Of a stretch of 21,005 nucleotides of DNA, positions 1-7,819 are shown piece by piece; within the stretch, counting starts at the first letter, position 1, and each line of letters starts with the position of its first letter. The stretch lies in the NCBI GenBank assembly GCA_944373065.1, contig CALWAJ010000013.1:1-21005 (forward strand). Direction: 5' to 3'. Source of the DNA: an uncultured Bacilli bacterium. Its GTDB lineage: Bacteria; Bacillota_I; Bacilli_A; RF39; UBA660. The notes beneath the pieces are model-generated. The model ran no database searches, was not told the origin of the DNA, and worked only from the letters and a program-made list of their open reading frames with translations. The position numbers and the translations under genes are program-made.

Positions 1-14
1 CATTAAGGAGTACT

Positions 15-611
15 ATGGAAAGTAAAAATTTAAATGAACAATTAAAGGAATTAGAAGAAATACTATATAAAAATGAAACTTTAAAAGAAGTATTAAAACG
101 TTTAGAAAAATCTAATTTAAAAAACTATTATGTAGGAGCAGGATGTATCAATCAAACAGTCTTTAACTATCTTCATGGTTTTAGAATAGATGCAAATATA
201 AATGATTATGATATTGTTTATTATGATGAAGATACTTCTTATGAAAAAGAAGATATAGTTATTAAATATGTAGAAGAATTATTAGGCGATTTAAATATAA
301 AACTGGATGTAAAAAACGAAGCGAGAGTACATTTGTGGTACAATAAAAAATATAATGAAAATAGAAAACCATATGCAAGTGCTGAAGATGCTATTGCAAG
401 ATGGGGAACAACTATAACATGTATTGGAGTAAGACTAGAAGATAATAAGTTAATAGTAGATGCTCCCTATGGCCTTAATGATTTGTTTAATATAATAATA
501 AGGCCTGTAAAAATAGATTTTAAAGAAGATGATTATATAAGAAAAGTAAATAAATGGAAAAAGAACTGGCCAAAATTAACAATAATGCCTTGGAAAGAGG
601 AGGACTTATGA
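15..611 (+). CDS. PF06042-like nucleotidyltransferase family protein
   Basis: This 198-residue cytoplasmic protein resembles the PF06042 (formerly DUF925) minimal nucleotidyltransferase family, whose members are usually about 190 residues. After a charged helical start it shows the family signature GAGCINQTVFNYLHG (41-55), followed by the acidic pair D64-Y-D66 in NDYDIVYYD, which would bind the metal. Further on, RPYASAEDAIARW-type residues and a closing KWKKNWPKL stretch also fit the family. A good AAGGAG lies 5-6 bases before the ATG. The stop overlaps the next gene's start (ATGA), so it should be translationally coupled to the MccF-like peptidase. The substrate is unknown: family members are uncharacterised, and nucleotide transfer to a small molecule is inferred. 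No promoter is visible because the window begins just upstream. Confidence 0.8.
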   Translation: MESKNLNEQLKELEEILYKNETLKEVLKRLEKSNLKNYYVGAGCINQTVFNYLHGFRIDANINDYDIVYYDEDTSYEKEDIVIKYVEELLGDLNIKLDVKNEARVHLWYNKKYNENRKPYASAEDAIARWGTTITCIGVRLEDNKLIVDAPYGLNDLFNIIIRPVKIDFKEDDYIRKVNKWKKNWPKLTIMPWKEEDL

Positions 612-1618
612 TTTATCCAGAATTTCTAAAAGAAAAAGATACTATTGGTGTAACTGCACCTTCAGATGGTATTACTGATGAAGTTAAACTTAAAAGATTA
701 GATAATGCCATTAAAAACTTTAATAGTCGTGGCTTTAATATAAAAGAAACACCTAATGTTAGATGTAGTGTTAAAGGAAGAAGTAGTACTAGTAATAAAA
801 GAGCAGAAGAGTTAGAAAGCCTATATAAAGATAAAGACGTTAAAACAATTATTACATCAGGTGGTGGAGACTTCTTACTTGAAATGTTAAGTGAATTAGA
901 TTTTAATATCATTAAAGACAATCCTAAATGGTTACAAGGATATTCTGACCCCACAGGACTACTATTCACAATTACAACTAATCTAGATATCGCTACTATT
1001 TATGCTGATAATTTCAAATCATTTGGAATGGAGCCTTGGCATCAATCTTTAGAAAATAATTTAGAAATATTAAAAGGAAATATTATAGAACAGAAAAGTT
1101 TTTCTAAATATGAAGAAGATAAAAAATTAATAACAGGTTTAGAACCTTTTAACTTAACAAAGAAAGTCTATTGGGAAAACTTAAACAATGAAGAAGTTAT
1201 TAATATAAAAGGAAGATTGATAGGAGGCTGTCTTGATATAATTACTGATTTATTTGGTACAAGATTTGATAATACTAAAGCTTTTTTGGAAAAATATAAA
1301 GATGATGGTATTATTTGGTACTTTGATGTCTGTGAGTTATCTAGTGAATCTATTATTAGAATTCTTTGGAAACTAAAAGATAATGGCTATTTTAAATATA
1401 CTAAAGGCATACTTTTTAGTAGAGTCTATGCTTGCAATAGTTATTATGATATTACTTATGAAGAAGCTATTTATGAATCTTTAAAAGACTTAAATATTCC
1501 TATAATTATTAACACTGATATAGGACATGTCGCTCCTAGAATCACTATTATAAATGGTGCAGTTGCAACTATTACCTCATCCAAAGGTAAAGGTAAAATA
1601 AAATTTGAATTAGTATAA
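608..1618 (+). CDS. MccF-like S66 family serine peptidase (LD-carboxypeptidase superfamily)
   Basis: The 336-residue product matches the S66 peptidase fold, and its length and motifs are closer to MccF (microcin C self-immunity) than to the cell-wall LdcA enzymes. Seen in order: the N-terminal strand DTIGVTAPSDG (11-21); the GGGDFLLEML loop (85-94); the nucleophile elbow GYSDPT with Ser113; then YADNFKSFGM, typical of the MccF branch; GGCLD (206-210); the probable catalytic Glu243 in FDVCELSSESI; and His307 in DIGHVAP. The triad Ser-Glu-His therefore appears complete. MccF-type enzymes hydrolyse the bond between an aminoacyl group and a nucleotide-like moiety, or a related L,D-amide. The ATG at 608 is chosen because AGAGGAGG precedes it and it overlaps the upstream TGA; an in-frame start at 554 would overlap the upstream gene more and lacks such a site. 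There is no signal peptide, so it acts in the cytoplasm. Confidence 0.85.
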   Translation: MIYPEFLKEKDTIGVTAPSDGITDEVKLKRLDNAIKNFNSRGFNIKETPNVRCSVKGRSSTSNKRAEELESLYKDKDVKTIITSGGGDFLLEMLSELDFNIIKDNPKWLQGYSDPTGLLFTITTNLDIATIYADNFKSFGMEPWHQSLENNLEILKGNIIEQKSFSKYEEDKKLITGLEPFNLTKKVYWENLNNEEVINIKGRLIGGCLDIITDLFGTRFDNTKAFLEKYKDDGIIWYFDVCELSSESIIRILWKLKDNGYFKYTKGILFSRVYACNSYYDITYEEAIYESLKDLNIPIIINTDIGHVAPRITIINGAVATITSSKGKGKIKFELV

Positions 1619-1645
1619 ATTAACAAAGAAAGTTGTTGATAAGTT

Positions 1646-1898
1646 ATGCTCTATCTTATATATTGTCTTATCATAATAAGATTTATACCAACATTTATTC
1701 TTTCACTAGTAATATCACAAAAAAGAAATCAAAGTAATAAAAATGGCTATTGTATTTAGTCTCAGTGTTTTAAGTCTAGTTTTTACTTTTCTGGCCTTTT
1801 TAACTAATATCAATGCTTACATAATATCTCTTACTATACTTATTATAAATTTTGTTTTATCTATAATATTTAGCATATTAATAATTAAAGAAAAATAA
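1646..1898 (+). pseudogene. Small membrane protein gene, probably frameshifted
   Basis: This gap between the peptidase and the phosphatase-family gene holds two overlapping short reading frames that look like one gene. The first (ATG 1646 to TAG 1753) reads a hydrophobic segment, LYLIYCLIIIRFIPTFILSL, then the basic loop QKRNQSNKNG. The second (ATG 1743 to TAA 1898, 51 residues) reads two further hydrophobic segments and ends IIKEK. Joined by skipping one base between about 1716 and 1753, they give a protein of about 84 residues with three membrane helices. A run of six A at 1719-1724 is a plausible slip site. Neither ATG has a strong ribosome binding site. The alternative is that only the 51-residue ORF is real, or that none of it is expressed. 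No family is recognised. Confidence 0.4.
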
Positions 1899-1909
1899 GG
1901 AGAAAAACT

Positions 1910-2617
1910 ATGATTAGACTATTACAATGGAACATTTGGAATAATGAAGACATAGATAACATTATTAAGGAGTTAAAAAGAATATCTCCTGATATAGCAT
2001 GCATTCAAGAATTAGCAATTAAAGATGATAATGATATAAAAATAAGAAAACTAAAAGAAGTATATCCTTACATATATTATGAGAAAGCTGATACTTTTCA
2101 AGATGGATACAGTCAGTGCAATGCAATTTTATCAAATTATCCGCTATCTTTACAAAATCACATTCATGTCCAAAAGCCAAGTGATAATAAAAATGATTAT
2201 TCTAAAGAAGGAAGAGTATATATAGAAGCCAAAGTAAAAGTAAATAATAAAGAATTAACAATAGGTACTACTCATCTATCTTATACAGATAGATTTAAAG
2301 AAACAGAGTCTAAAGATAAAGAAGTAAATAACCTTATTAGTTGTATAAAGAAAGATAGATATATTTTAGCAGGTGATTTTAATACTCATAAAACTTCTAA
2401 ATATATAAAATGGATAGAAAAGATACTAGTTAATAATGATACTTCTAACACCTGGACAACAAAACCTTTTTCATATAATGGTTTTGAAGAAACAGAGCTA
2501 AACTGGAAACTAGATTATATATTTACTAGTAGAGATATTAAAGTTAAAGAGACAAAAGTAATAGATACAAAATATAGTGACCACTTACCAATATTAATAA
2601 CATTAGAATTGCAATAA
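1910..2617 (+). CDS. Endonuclease/exonuclease/phosphatase (EEP) family hydrolase
   Basis: This is a complete 235-residue EEP-fold (DNase I-like, PF03372) protein. All the hallmark residues are visible: Asn8 in LLQWNIW, the metal ligand Glu34 in CIQEL, His122 in GTTHLSYTD, Asp156 and Asn158 in AGDFNTH, Asp202 in WKLDYIF, and the terminal Asp224-His225 in YSDHLP. The family hydrolyses phosphodiester or phosphomonoester bonds in DNA, RNA, inositol phosphates or lipids; the substrate cannot be told from the motifs. No signal peptide or membrane segment is present, so the enzyme should be cytoplasmic, in contrast to secreted sphingomyelinases. An AAGGAG lies about 8 bases before the ATG. It sits alone between two damaged-looking genes, and no clear terminator follows it. 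Confidence 0.85.
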   Translation: MIRLLQWNIWNNEDIDNIIKELKRISPDIACIQELAIKDDNDIKIRKLKEVYPYIYYEKADTFQDGYSQCNAILSNYPLSLQNHIHVQKPSDNKNDYSKEGRVYIEAKVKVNNKELTIGTTHLSYTDRFKETESKDKEVNNLISCIKKDRYILAGDFNTHKTSKYIKWIEKILVNNDTSNTWTTKPFSYNGFEETELNWKLDYIFTSRDIKVKETKVIDTKYSDHLPILITLELQ

Positions 2618-2713
2618 AGATTTAGTTTACTGTAATAACTTAAAAATATAAAAGATGATGAAAAAGAAAAATATGTTATTTTCTATGGATGATAATTTTT
2701 AGGAGAATTTAAA

Positions 2714-3410
2714 ATGATATATGAAGATTTACTTAAACAATATGAAGAATTAACCGAAGAAGAAAAGAATATTTTATTAGTTTATAAATCAAGATTAGGT
2801 AGAGCGATTAATTCTTTAAATAATAATGATTCAGAAATAAAAGAAATATATGAAAGATATAAGTGTTTAGTTGAAAAATCCCCAAAACATTTTTATAAAG
2901 TTTTCTGTCTTCAAAGATATCTCTTTTAAAAGTTTAGAGGAATTCATTGAAAGTTTATTAAATGTAAAAGAAAAACTAGACAAAATATCATCAAAAATAA
3001 TACTTTCTCAAGATATAACTGTATATAGAGCATTTTCTATAAGAGATGATAAAGAATTAATATCTATATCTAAATCAAATTTAGTATCAACAAGTCTTGA
3101 TATTAACGAATGCAGTAAATATATAATTCCAAATAAAGGATTTACTTATTATTTATATCAAATAAATTTAGAGAAAGGCTCAATGATTGCAATATGCCCT
3201 TATCGCATACTAATAGACAATAATGATAGATTAGTACTAACAAAAGAAAACGATAGCAAAGAGATAATCCTATCAAAAGATAACTTTGATTTTGAAGAAG
3301 TAGAAAAAACAGAATCTACATTTAATAATAATGAGAAATTGAATATAATTAGTATTGATGCTAAAAGCAAAAAGATTATAACAGATATAAATAATAAAAA
3401 ACAAAAGTAG
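2714..3410 (+). pseudogene. ADP-ribosyltransferase-like gene, split by a frameshift
   Basis: Two overlapping frames together give one protein of about 231 residues resembling ADP-ribosyltransferase exoenzymes (PF03496). The first part (ATG 2714, TAGGAG upstream, stop TAA at 2927-2929) is a helical N-terminus. The second frame is open from 2871, after a TAG at 2868, to TAG 3410 and carries the ART core: Arg in ITVYRAFS (codon at 3027), the Ser-Thr-Ser strand in LVSTSLD (3087-3095), and SKEIIL near the C-terminus (Glu codon 3261-3263). In Arg-specific toxins the last motif is ExE; here the first position is Ser and the catalytic second Glu is kept. Joining the frames needs one base skipped between 2871 and 2929, where runs of C, A and T occur. 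There is no secretion signal. It could be a decayed toxin, a programmed frameshift or an assembly error. Confidence 0.65.
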
Positions 3411-3436
3411 AAATGAATTATCATCTCTACTTTTTT
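3403..3436. terminator. Bidirectional terminator between convergent genes
   Basis: AAAAGTAGA (3403-3411) pairs perfectly with TCTACTTTT (3426-3434), and an inner ATGA/TCAT adds to the stem. A T run ends at 3436 on the plus strand; on the minus strand the 3' arm is followed by a T-rich tract. The stop codons of both convergent genes lie inside the hairpin, so it would serve both. Confidence 0.75.
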
Positions 3437-4728
3437 GCAACCTCTTCCTTAAGTTCTTTCTTCTTTCTTTTCTTAATCATATTTCTATATATAGGAACTA
3501 ATCTAGTAAAAGCAAAATAATAAATTGGTTTAACTACATAATCAAATTCCCCCATAAATTCAACATAGTCTCCTCCAAATTTTTTCTTAAACTCATGAAG
3601 ACCAAGTCTAGGGTTATCTTTTGATAAATCTCCAATAGTTCCAAATTGATCATATATTTTTAGTCCACGCTCTTTACAAAATTTTAAATGCTCATAATAA
3701 GTATGATAATTAACATAAGTTTCAGTTAAAATATTATGATTTCCTGCATAAAGAACCCAGGCTTTATCACCATATTCTATTATCATATGGGCAGAAAGAG
3801 TAACCTCACTACCATATTCTTTTAAATAATTAGAATACTTATCTACTTCTTTTTCTAAACTTTCTTTTTGTCTTGTTAATTCCTTAAGTTTATTTTTAGC
3901 ACTCTTAGACATATTTTCTTTAGGAAGCTCTTGCATTTTCTTATTAACATCTTTTAAATCACTATTTAATACTTCTAGACTTTCTTCAAGATTAACTTTA
4001 CCTAAGAATAAAGTGGCTTTATTATCTTCATTAAATAATTTATATAATGTTTTATAATAATCTATATCATAAGAAACAAAATCTTTCCTAGATTCAGTAA
4101 GCATCATTAAATGATAGAAAGTAGGTATATCATCTTCTGTTCCTATCACTACTTTAGTCTTAAGTTTAAGTGACTTGGCAATTCTTTGTTTAGTAGTTTT
4201 CGAAAAATGCTCCTCAAGTTCTTCCATGCTTTTTGTTAAATCTATTCTAAAAGTGTATCTGGGTTGCATTGTTTCAAAGTTTTTAGTAAATCCCATATGT
4301 TTATAACCTAATCTAAGTAATTCGTTATATATACTTTTATCTTTAGATTCAAGTTCAGTAACCTCACCTTTATAATCTTCCTTCTTCCAAATAATATCAG
4401 GGTCTATCTTTACATAAATAGCTTTTTTTCTCTTTGCAAACTTTACAACCTCTTCTGTAAATTTATCTAATATTTCTTTATCATTAAAATTAATTACATA
4501 TCCTCTTGGAGCATACAAATAACAAAGTCCTAAAGGAAGACTTTTCTTAAGTAAAAGCGTTGCCCCTACTAATTCATCATTATTGTAAAGTCCTAAATAA
4601 TAAGGTGTAAGTCCCCGTCTTTCCTTTACAAGTTCCCCCCAATCATAAGACTGTAAAAAATGACTCTTATAAGGATTTGGCTTTACAAACTCTTCATATT
4701 CTTTTCTTTCTAAAACTTTTAATTCCAT
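3427..4728 (-). CDS. FemA/FemB/FemX-type peptidyltransferase (tRNA-dependent peptidoglycan bridge enzyme)
   Basis: The 433-residue product belongs to the FemABX family, whose members add amino acids from aminoacyl-tRNA to the stem peptide of lipid II and so build the cross-bridge. The N-terminus has the typical HFLQSYDWGELVKERRG followed by a GNAT-like domain with LCYLYAPRGYVINF and YVKIDPDI. The second half has MLTESRKDFVSYD and GDKAWVLYAGNHN, and near the C-terminus YDQFGTIGDLSKDNPRLGLHEFKKKFGG. Between them, at roughly residues 245-310, lies a charged coiled coil, as in FemA/FemB rather than the shorter Weissella FemX. The ATG at 4728 is preferred: an AGG lies 11 bases upstream, whereas the in-frame GTG at 4737 has that AGG only 2 bases away. 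Transcription starts from the near-consensus promoter just upstream. The amino acid transferred cannot be predicted. Confidence 0.9.
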   Translation of the reverse strand: MELKVLERKEYEEFVKPNPYKSHFLQSYDWGELVKERRGLTPYYLGLYNNDELVGATLLLKKSLPLGLCYLYAPRGYVINFNDKEILDKFTEEVVKFAKRKKAIYVKIDPDIIWKKEDYKGEVTELESKDKSIYNELLRLGYKHMGFTKNFETMQPRYTFRIDLTKSMEELEEHFSKTTKQRIAKSLKLKTKVVIGTEDDIPTFYHLMMLTESRKDFVSYDIDYYKTLYKLFNEDNKATLFLGKVNLEESLEVLNSDLKDVNKKMQELPKENMSKSAKNKLKELTRQKESLEKEVDKYSNYLKEYGSEVTLSAHMIIEYGDKAWVLYAGNHNILTETYVNYHTYYEHLKFCKERGLKIYDQFGTIGDLSKDNPRLGLHEFKKKFGGDYVEFMGEFDYVVKPIYYFAFTRLVPIYRNMIKKRKKKELKEEVAKK

Positions 4729-4750
4729 TTTTATCACAACCTATATTTAA

Positions 4751-4779
4751 AGTATAATTTATTTAATAATAACTGTCAA
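4751..4779 (-). promoter_or_regulatory. Near-consensus housekeeping promoter for the FemX-like gene
   Basis: On the minus strand a perfect TTGACA -35 (4774-4779) is followed after 17 bases by TATACT (4751-4756), with AT-rich DNA upstream. It lies about 23 bases before the preferred ATG. This is the best promoter match in the window and suggests strong constitutive expression. Confidence 0.8.
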
Positions 4780-4810
4780 TTTTAGTATAACCAAAATTTT
4801 TTTCTCTAAC

Positions 4811-4831
4811 AAAAAAAGAGCTTTCGCTCTT
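4811..4831 (-). terminator. Rho-independent terminator of the coiled-coil gene
   Basis: On the minus strand AAGAGC-GAAA-GCTCTT forms a 6-bp stem with a stable GAAA tetraloop, followed by a run of seven T (4811-4817 on the complement). The stop codon of the small gene lies partly in the stem. Confidence 0.85.
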
Positions 4832-5078
4832 ACATCATATATTTATCGTTACTATTTCCATATCCTGTAGTCTGACTATCGAAATTTCTTGGGCTAATCA
4901 TTGTAGATTCAATTCTATTAACTCTATTTTCTAATCTTCTCATTTGACGTTCTAGCCTATTTACTTGATTTTCCAAACTATTAATTCTCTGATTCATACT
5001 ATTATTATAACTTGGACCAGGTCCCATTCCTGGATTCATATTAGGGTTCATTGGCCACATAGGCATACCTTGATTCAT
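4830..5078 (-). CDS. Small Met/Asn/Pro-rich coiled-coil protein of unknown function
   Basis: This 82-residue protein has three parts. Residues 1-27 are rich in Met, Asn, Pro and Gly (MNQGMPMWPMNPNMNPGMGP). Residues 30-59 form four clean heptads (INSLENQ, VNRLERQ, MRRLENR, VNRIEST) with hydrophobic residues at a/d positions, so it should form a coiled-coil oligomer. The tail is polar, ending YGNSNDKYMM. GAGG lies 9 bases before the ATG and the gene has its own terminator, so it is a real monocistronic gene. Its composition recalls small coat or matrix proteins of Bacilli, but no family is recognised and no function is proposed. It is divergent from trmB, with about 90 bases between the two starts. 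Confidence 0.75.
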   Translation of the reverse strand: MNQGMPMWPMNPNMNPGMGPGPSYNNSMNQRINSLENQVNRLERQMRRLENRVNRIESTMISPRNFDSQTTGYGNSNDKYMM

Positions 5079-5170
5079 AAAATTAACCTCACTTTCTGTT
5101 TTATTTTATTCCAAAGATTACATCTTTATGATAGAATATGCTATATAACTTTGATATAAGGAGTAAATTT

Positions 5171-5797
5171 ATGAGATTAAGAAATGTTAAAAATAAAGAA
5201 GAAATACTAAATAACAGTGATTATCTAATAAAAAATCCTACTGATTTTAAAGGAAAATGGAAAAGTTTATTTAAAAATGATAATCCTATCTATATTGAAA
5301 TTGGTATGGGTAAAGGAAAATTTCTATTAGAAAATGCTCTTAAAAATAAAAACATTAACTATATAGGTATTGAAAGATTCGATAGTGTAATGGCAAAAGC
5401 AATTAAAAAGATACCTAAAGACATAGAAAATATAAGACTAATTAGAATGAATGCTTTAGATATTGATAAAGTATTTTCAAAAGAAATTGCTCTAATCTAT
5501 CTAAATTTTTCAGACCCTTGGCCTAAGAAAAGATGGTATGATAGAAGACTAACTAGCAAAATTTTTCTTGATAAATATGATAGTTTGTTTAAAAATACTA
5601 AAAGAGTTGAAATGAAAACAGATAATGAAGATTTATTTATCTATTCCCTTGAAACACTAAGTAATAAAGGATATGCGCTTAGTGATATATCATTTGACTA
5701 TCATAAAACACATTCTGATATAATTATGAGTGAATATGAAGAACGTTTTAGTAAAGAGGGGAAAAATGTCTATCATCTTTTTGCACAAAAGAAGTGA
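5171..5797 (+). CDS. trmB: tRNA (guanine-46-N7)-methyltransferase TrmB
   Basis: TrmB transfers a methyl group from SAM to N7 of G46 in the tRNA variable loop. The 208-residue protein shows the SAM-binding strand and loop YIEIGMGKGKFLLENA (about 41-56), NYIGIERFDSV for the second strand, the family signature NFSDPWPKKRWYDRRL, then MKTDNEDLF and, near the C-terminus, MSEYEERFSKEGKNVYHL. The length is normal for bacterial TrmB. The ATG at 5171 has AAGGAG 8 bases upstream; the in-frame start at 5138 would lie over the likely promoter. A possible -10 TAGAAT (5134-5139) with a poor -35 (TTCCAA, 17 bases away) could drive it. The stop codon lies in the -35 region of the next gene's promoter. Confidence 0.95.
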   Translation: MRLRNVKNKEEILNNSDYLIKNPTDFKGKWKSLFKNDNPIYIEIGMGKGKFLLENALKNKNINYIGIERFDSVMAKAIKKIPKDIENIRLIRMNALDIDKVFSKEIALIYLNFSDPWPKKRWYDRRLTSKIFLDKYDSLFKNTKRVEMKTDNEDLFIYSLETLSNKGYALSDISFDYHKTHSDIIMSEYEERFSKEGKNVYHLFAQKK

Positions 5798-5823
5798 CAA
5801 ACCGAGTAAATATTTGATATAAT
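5794..5823 (+). promoter_or_regulatory. Promoter of the lipoprotein-YtxGH operon
   Basis: GTGACA (5794-5799, five of six consensus bases) and TATAAT (5818-5823) are separated by 18 bases, with an extended -10 TG one base upstream (5815-5816). It overlaps the trmB stop codon and lies about 25 bases before the lipoprotein start. Confidence 0.75.
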
Positions 5824-5847
5824 TATAAAAGAGTAGGTGGTGTTTTG

Positions 5848-6531
5848 GTGCGCTTTAAAAAGAAAATAATACTATTATCTTTATTAATATTAACTATAAC
5901 AGGCTGTACTAATCTAAATTCCTTAGATTTAGATACTCTTGTAGATACGCTTTTAGAAAAAGATAGCAATCTCACAAACACAGTCTTTGATGGCTATAAG
6001 TACTATGTACCTAAAGGACTTAGATTAATAGAAAAAAATGAATATAATGCTAGCTTTAAAGATGAATATAATAACACATATTACTTATATATAGATGTCA
6101 TTAGTTATTACAATAAAGAAAATGTTGATTATAAAGTGAATAATAAAGCTTATTTTTCTAAAAAATTAAATTATGATAATAAAAAAGGCTATCTAGAAAT
6201 AACTAAAATAGAAGATACAGAAGCTTATTTTATAGAATTTATGTACAATTATGGTAAAATAGAAGCTTTTGTTAGTGAAAATGAAATAGACTGTGCTATT
6301 ATAAATATGAGTAGTATTTTAAAATCTTTAGAATTTAACAGAAACGTTTTAGAAAGTATAATTGGAAATAACGTTTTAAATTATAAAGAAGATACTTACG
6401 ATGTCACAAAGCCAAAAGGAAGTACTGCAACTAAGGATACATATCTAGAGTATGAAGAAAAATATGGTATTTACGAAGGTTATGGTGATACCAATAAACA
6501 AGAAGATAAAATAGAATTAAATGAAAATTAA
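5848..6531 (+). CDS. Predicted lipoprotein of unknown function
   Basis: The 227-residue product starts with a short basic stretch (MRFKKK), a hydrophobic core (IILLSLLILT) and a lipobox ITGC, so Cys at about position 19 should be lipidated and the protein anchored to the outer face of the membrane. The rest is a soluble domain rich in Tyr, Asn and Asp, with GYKYYVPKGLRL near its start; its C-terminal 50 residues are polar and probably disordered. GTG at 5848 is chosen because AGGTGG lies 7 bases upstream; the TTG one codon earlier has only 4. It is the first gene of a run that continues into the charged protein and YtxG/YtxH-like genes, suggesting a cell-envelope role. No domain family is recognised. 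Confidence 0.8.
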   Translation: MRFKKKIILLSLLILTITGCTNLNSLDLDTLVDTLLEKDSNLTNTVFDGYKYYVPKGLRLIEKNEYNASFKDEYNNTYYLYIDVISYYNKENVDYKVNNKAYFSKKLNYDNKKGYLEITKIEDTEAYFIEFMYNYGKIEAFVSENEIDCAIINMSSILKSLEFNRNVLESIIGNNVLNYKEDTYDVTKPKGSTATKDTYLEYEEKYGIYEGYGDTNKQEDKIELNEN

Positions 6532-6557
6532 GAAATGGAAAGGTGGAGTCTAATAAC

Positions 6558-7544
6558 ATGAAACTATTAGATAAATTAAAAAATGCTCTTTTTGAAGAAG
6601 AATATGTTGAAGTTGAAGAAAAGAAAGAGGTTAAGAAAAAAGAAAAGCCTATCGCTAAAAAAATTATCATAGAAGATTCTAAGCCTCAAAAGAAAGAACA
6701 AAAAGAAGATATAATTATTGAAGAAGAGAAGAAAGAACCTTTAAATCATTCTAATAATAAAGATTTTAAATTTAAGGCAATTTTAGATGATGATTTTATT
6801 GATTTGGAAGCTAAGCCTAAGGTAGTAGAAAAAGCACAGCTTCCATTTAAAGAAGAAAGACCTGTCTTAAAAAAAGAGGCACCTAAAGAAAAGATTATTT
6901 ATAAAGAAGAGAAAAAGACAGAAGAGAAAAAACTATACAGTGGTGCTTTAAATAATAGTATAGATAAAGAAATAAAAATACATGAATATGGTAGTGCTTC
7001 AAAACAAAAAGAGAAAAAAGAATTTCATCCTTCTCCAATTATTTCTCCAATATATGGAGTTTTAGACCAAAACTACAAAAAAGACGAAATTGTGACAAAG
7101 AAAGAGGTTAGAATTACAAGTAGTTATAAATCAAAAAATATAGATGTTGATAGTGTTAGAGCGAAAGCTTATGGTAATAGTGATGATATCTTTGAAGAAG
7201 AATTAACTTCAAACAAGAAAGACAATGTTGAAGAAGATGCAAAACAGGAAGAAATTGATGATAAAGAAACAATTAAAGAAGAAGATAGTCTTTTAGATAT
7301 CAGTGCTGATAATACACCATCAGTTCAAAAAGTAACTATGGGAGATGCAGAAGAATATTATAGTGATTTAGGATTAGAATATAATATTGATTATAAAGAT
7401 GTATCCCATGAAAAAGCTACTGGAAGAAGAACAGATTTAAGAAATTTTGATGATAACTATGATACACCAAAAGATGAAGCTAGCATTGAAGATAATCTAT
7501 TTGATTTAATAGATTCAATGTATGACGAAAAGAAAGGAGAATAA
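6558..7544 (+). CDS. Charged, low-complexity cytoplasmic protein of unknown function
   Basis: This 328-residue protein begins with a short amphipathic stretch, MKLLDKLKNALFEEE, somewhat like the membrane-targeting helix at the start of SepF, but there is no SepF core domain. What follows is dominated by Glu and Lys and is probably disordered. Two islands stand out: an uncharged segment around residue 160 (SPIISPIYGVLDQNY), and the C-terminal part with DAEEYYSDLGLEYNIDY and LFDLIDSMYDEKKGE. Such islands in a disordered chain often bind partners. The ATG at 6558 has GGTGGAG about 10 bases upstream; a GTG at 6543 overlaps that site. It lies between the lipoprotein and ytxGH-like genes in one operon, so a role at the membrane or in division is conceivable but not shown. 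Confidence 0.7.
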   Translation: MKLLDKLKNALFEEEYVEVEEKKEVKKKEKPIAKKIIIEDSKPQKKEQKEDIIIEEEKKEPLNHSNNKDFKFKAILDDDFIDLEAKPKVVEKAQLPFKEERPVLKKEAPKEKIIYKEEKKTEEKKLYSGALNNSIDKEIKIHEYGSASKQKEKKEFHPSPIISPIYGVLDQNYKKDEIVTKKEVRITSSYKSKNIDVDSVRAKAYGNSDDIFEEELTSNKKDNVEEDAKQEEIDDKETIKEEDSLLDISADNTPSVQKVTMGDAEEYYSDLGLEYNIDYKDVSHEKATGRRTDLRNFDDNYDTPKDEASIEDNLFDLIDSMYDEKKGE

Positions 7545-7546
7545 AA

Positions 7547-7819
7547 GTGGAATTATTAGGGGTTATATTGGATAGTCTATTAATAGTGTTAGTAATAATT
7601 CTAATAGTGTTGGCTTTGAAAGCTTTAGATACTCTAAATAAAGTAGATACTATTTTAGATGATACTAAAAGAAAACTAGATAATTTAGATGGTGTTTTTA
7701 ACTTAGTTGATACTGTTAGTGATAAATTAACATTAGTTACTGATACTGTTATAGGTAGTATTGCTAATTTTATTACAAATCTATTTAATAAGAAAGGAAA
7801 GGATGATATTGATGAGTAA
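7547..7819 (+). CDS. YtxG-like DUF948 membrane protein
   Basis: This 90-residue protein has an N-terminal membrane helix (about 3-24, LLGVILDSLLIVLVIILIVL) followed by a predicted amphipathic helical tail with repeated Asp/Val/Leu spacing (ALDTLNKVDTILDDTKRKLDNLDG). That arrangement matches the DUF948/YtxG type, which in Bacillus lies beside ytxH in a general-stress operon. The start is GTG at 7547, two bases after the upstream stop, with AGGAG 6 bases before it. Its 3' end overlaps the YtxH-like start by 8 bases, so translation is probably coupled. The family assignment rests on architecture and neighbourhood rather than on distinctive residues. Confidence 0.7.
   Translation: MELLGVILDSLLIVLVIILIVLALKALDTLNKVDTILDDTKRKLDNLDGVFNLVDTVSDKLTLVTDTVIGSIANFITNLFNKKGKDDIDE

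Noticed and set aside
613..969. Minus-strand ORF of 118 residues
   Set aside because: It lies wholly inside the MccF-like gene and its protein is a Ser/Leu-rich string typical of the antisense of an AT-rich coding region.
1625..1645. Weak AACAA/TTGTT hairpin after the MccF-like gene
   Set aside because: A five-base AT-rich stem without a T run is too weak to call a terminator.
2655..2702. Tiny ORF reading MMKKKNMLFSMDDNF
   Set aside because: Fifteen codons, no ribosome binding site, and it ends at the Shine-Dalgarno of the ART-like gene; probably chance.
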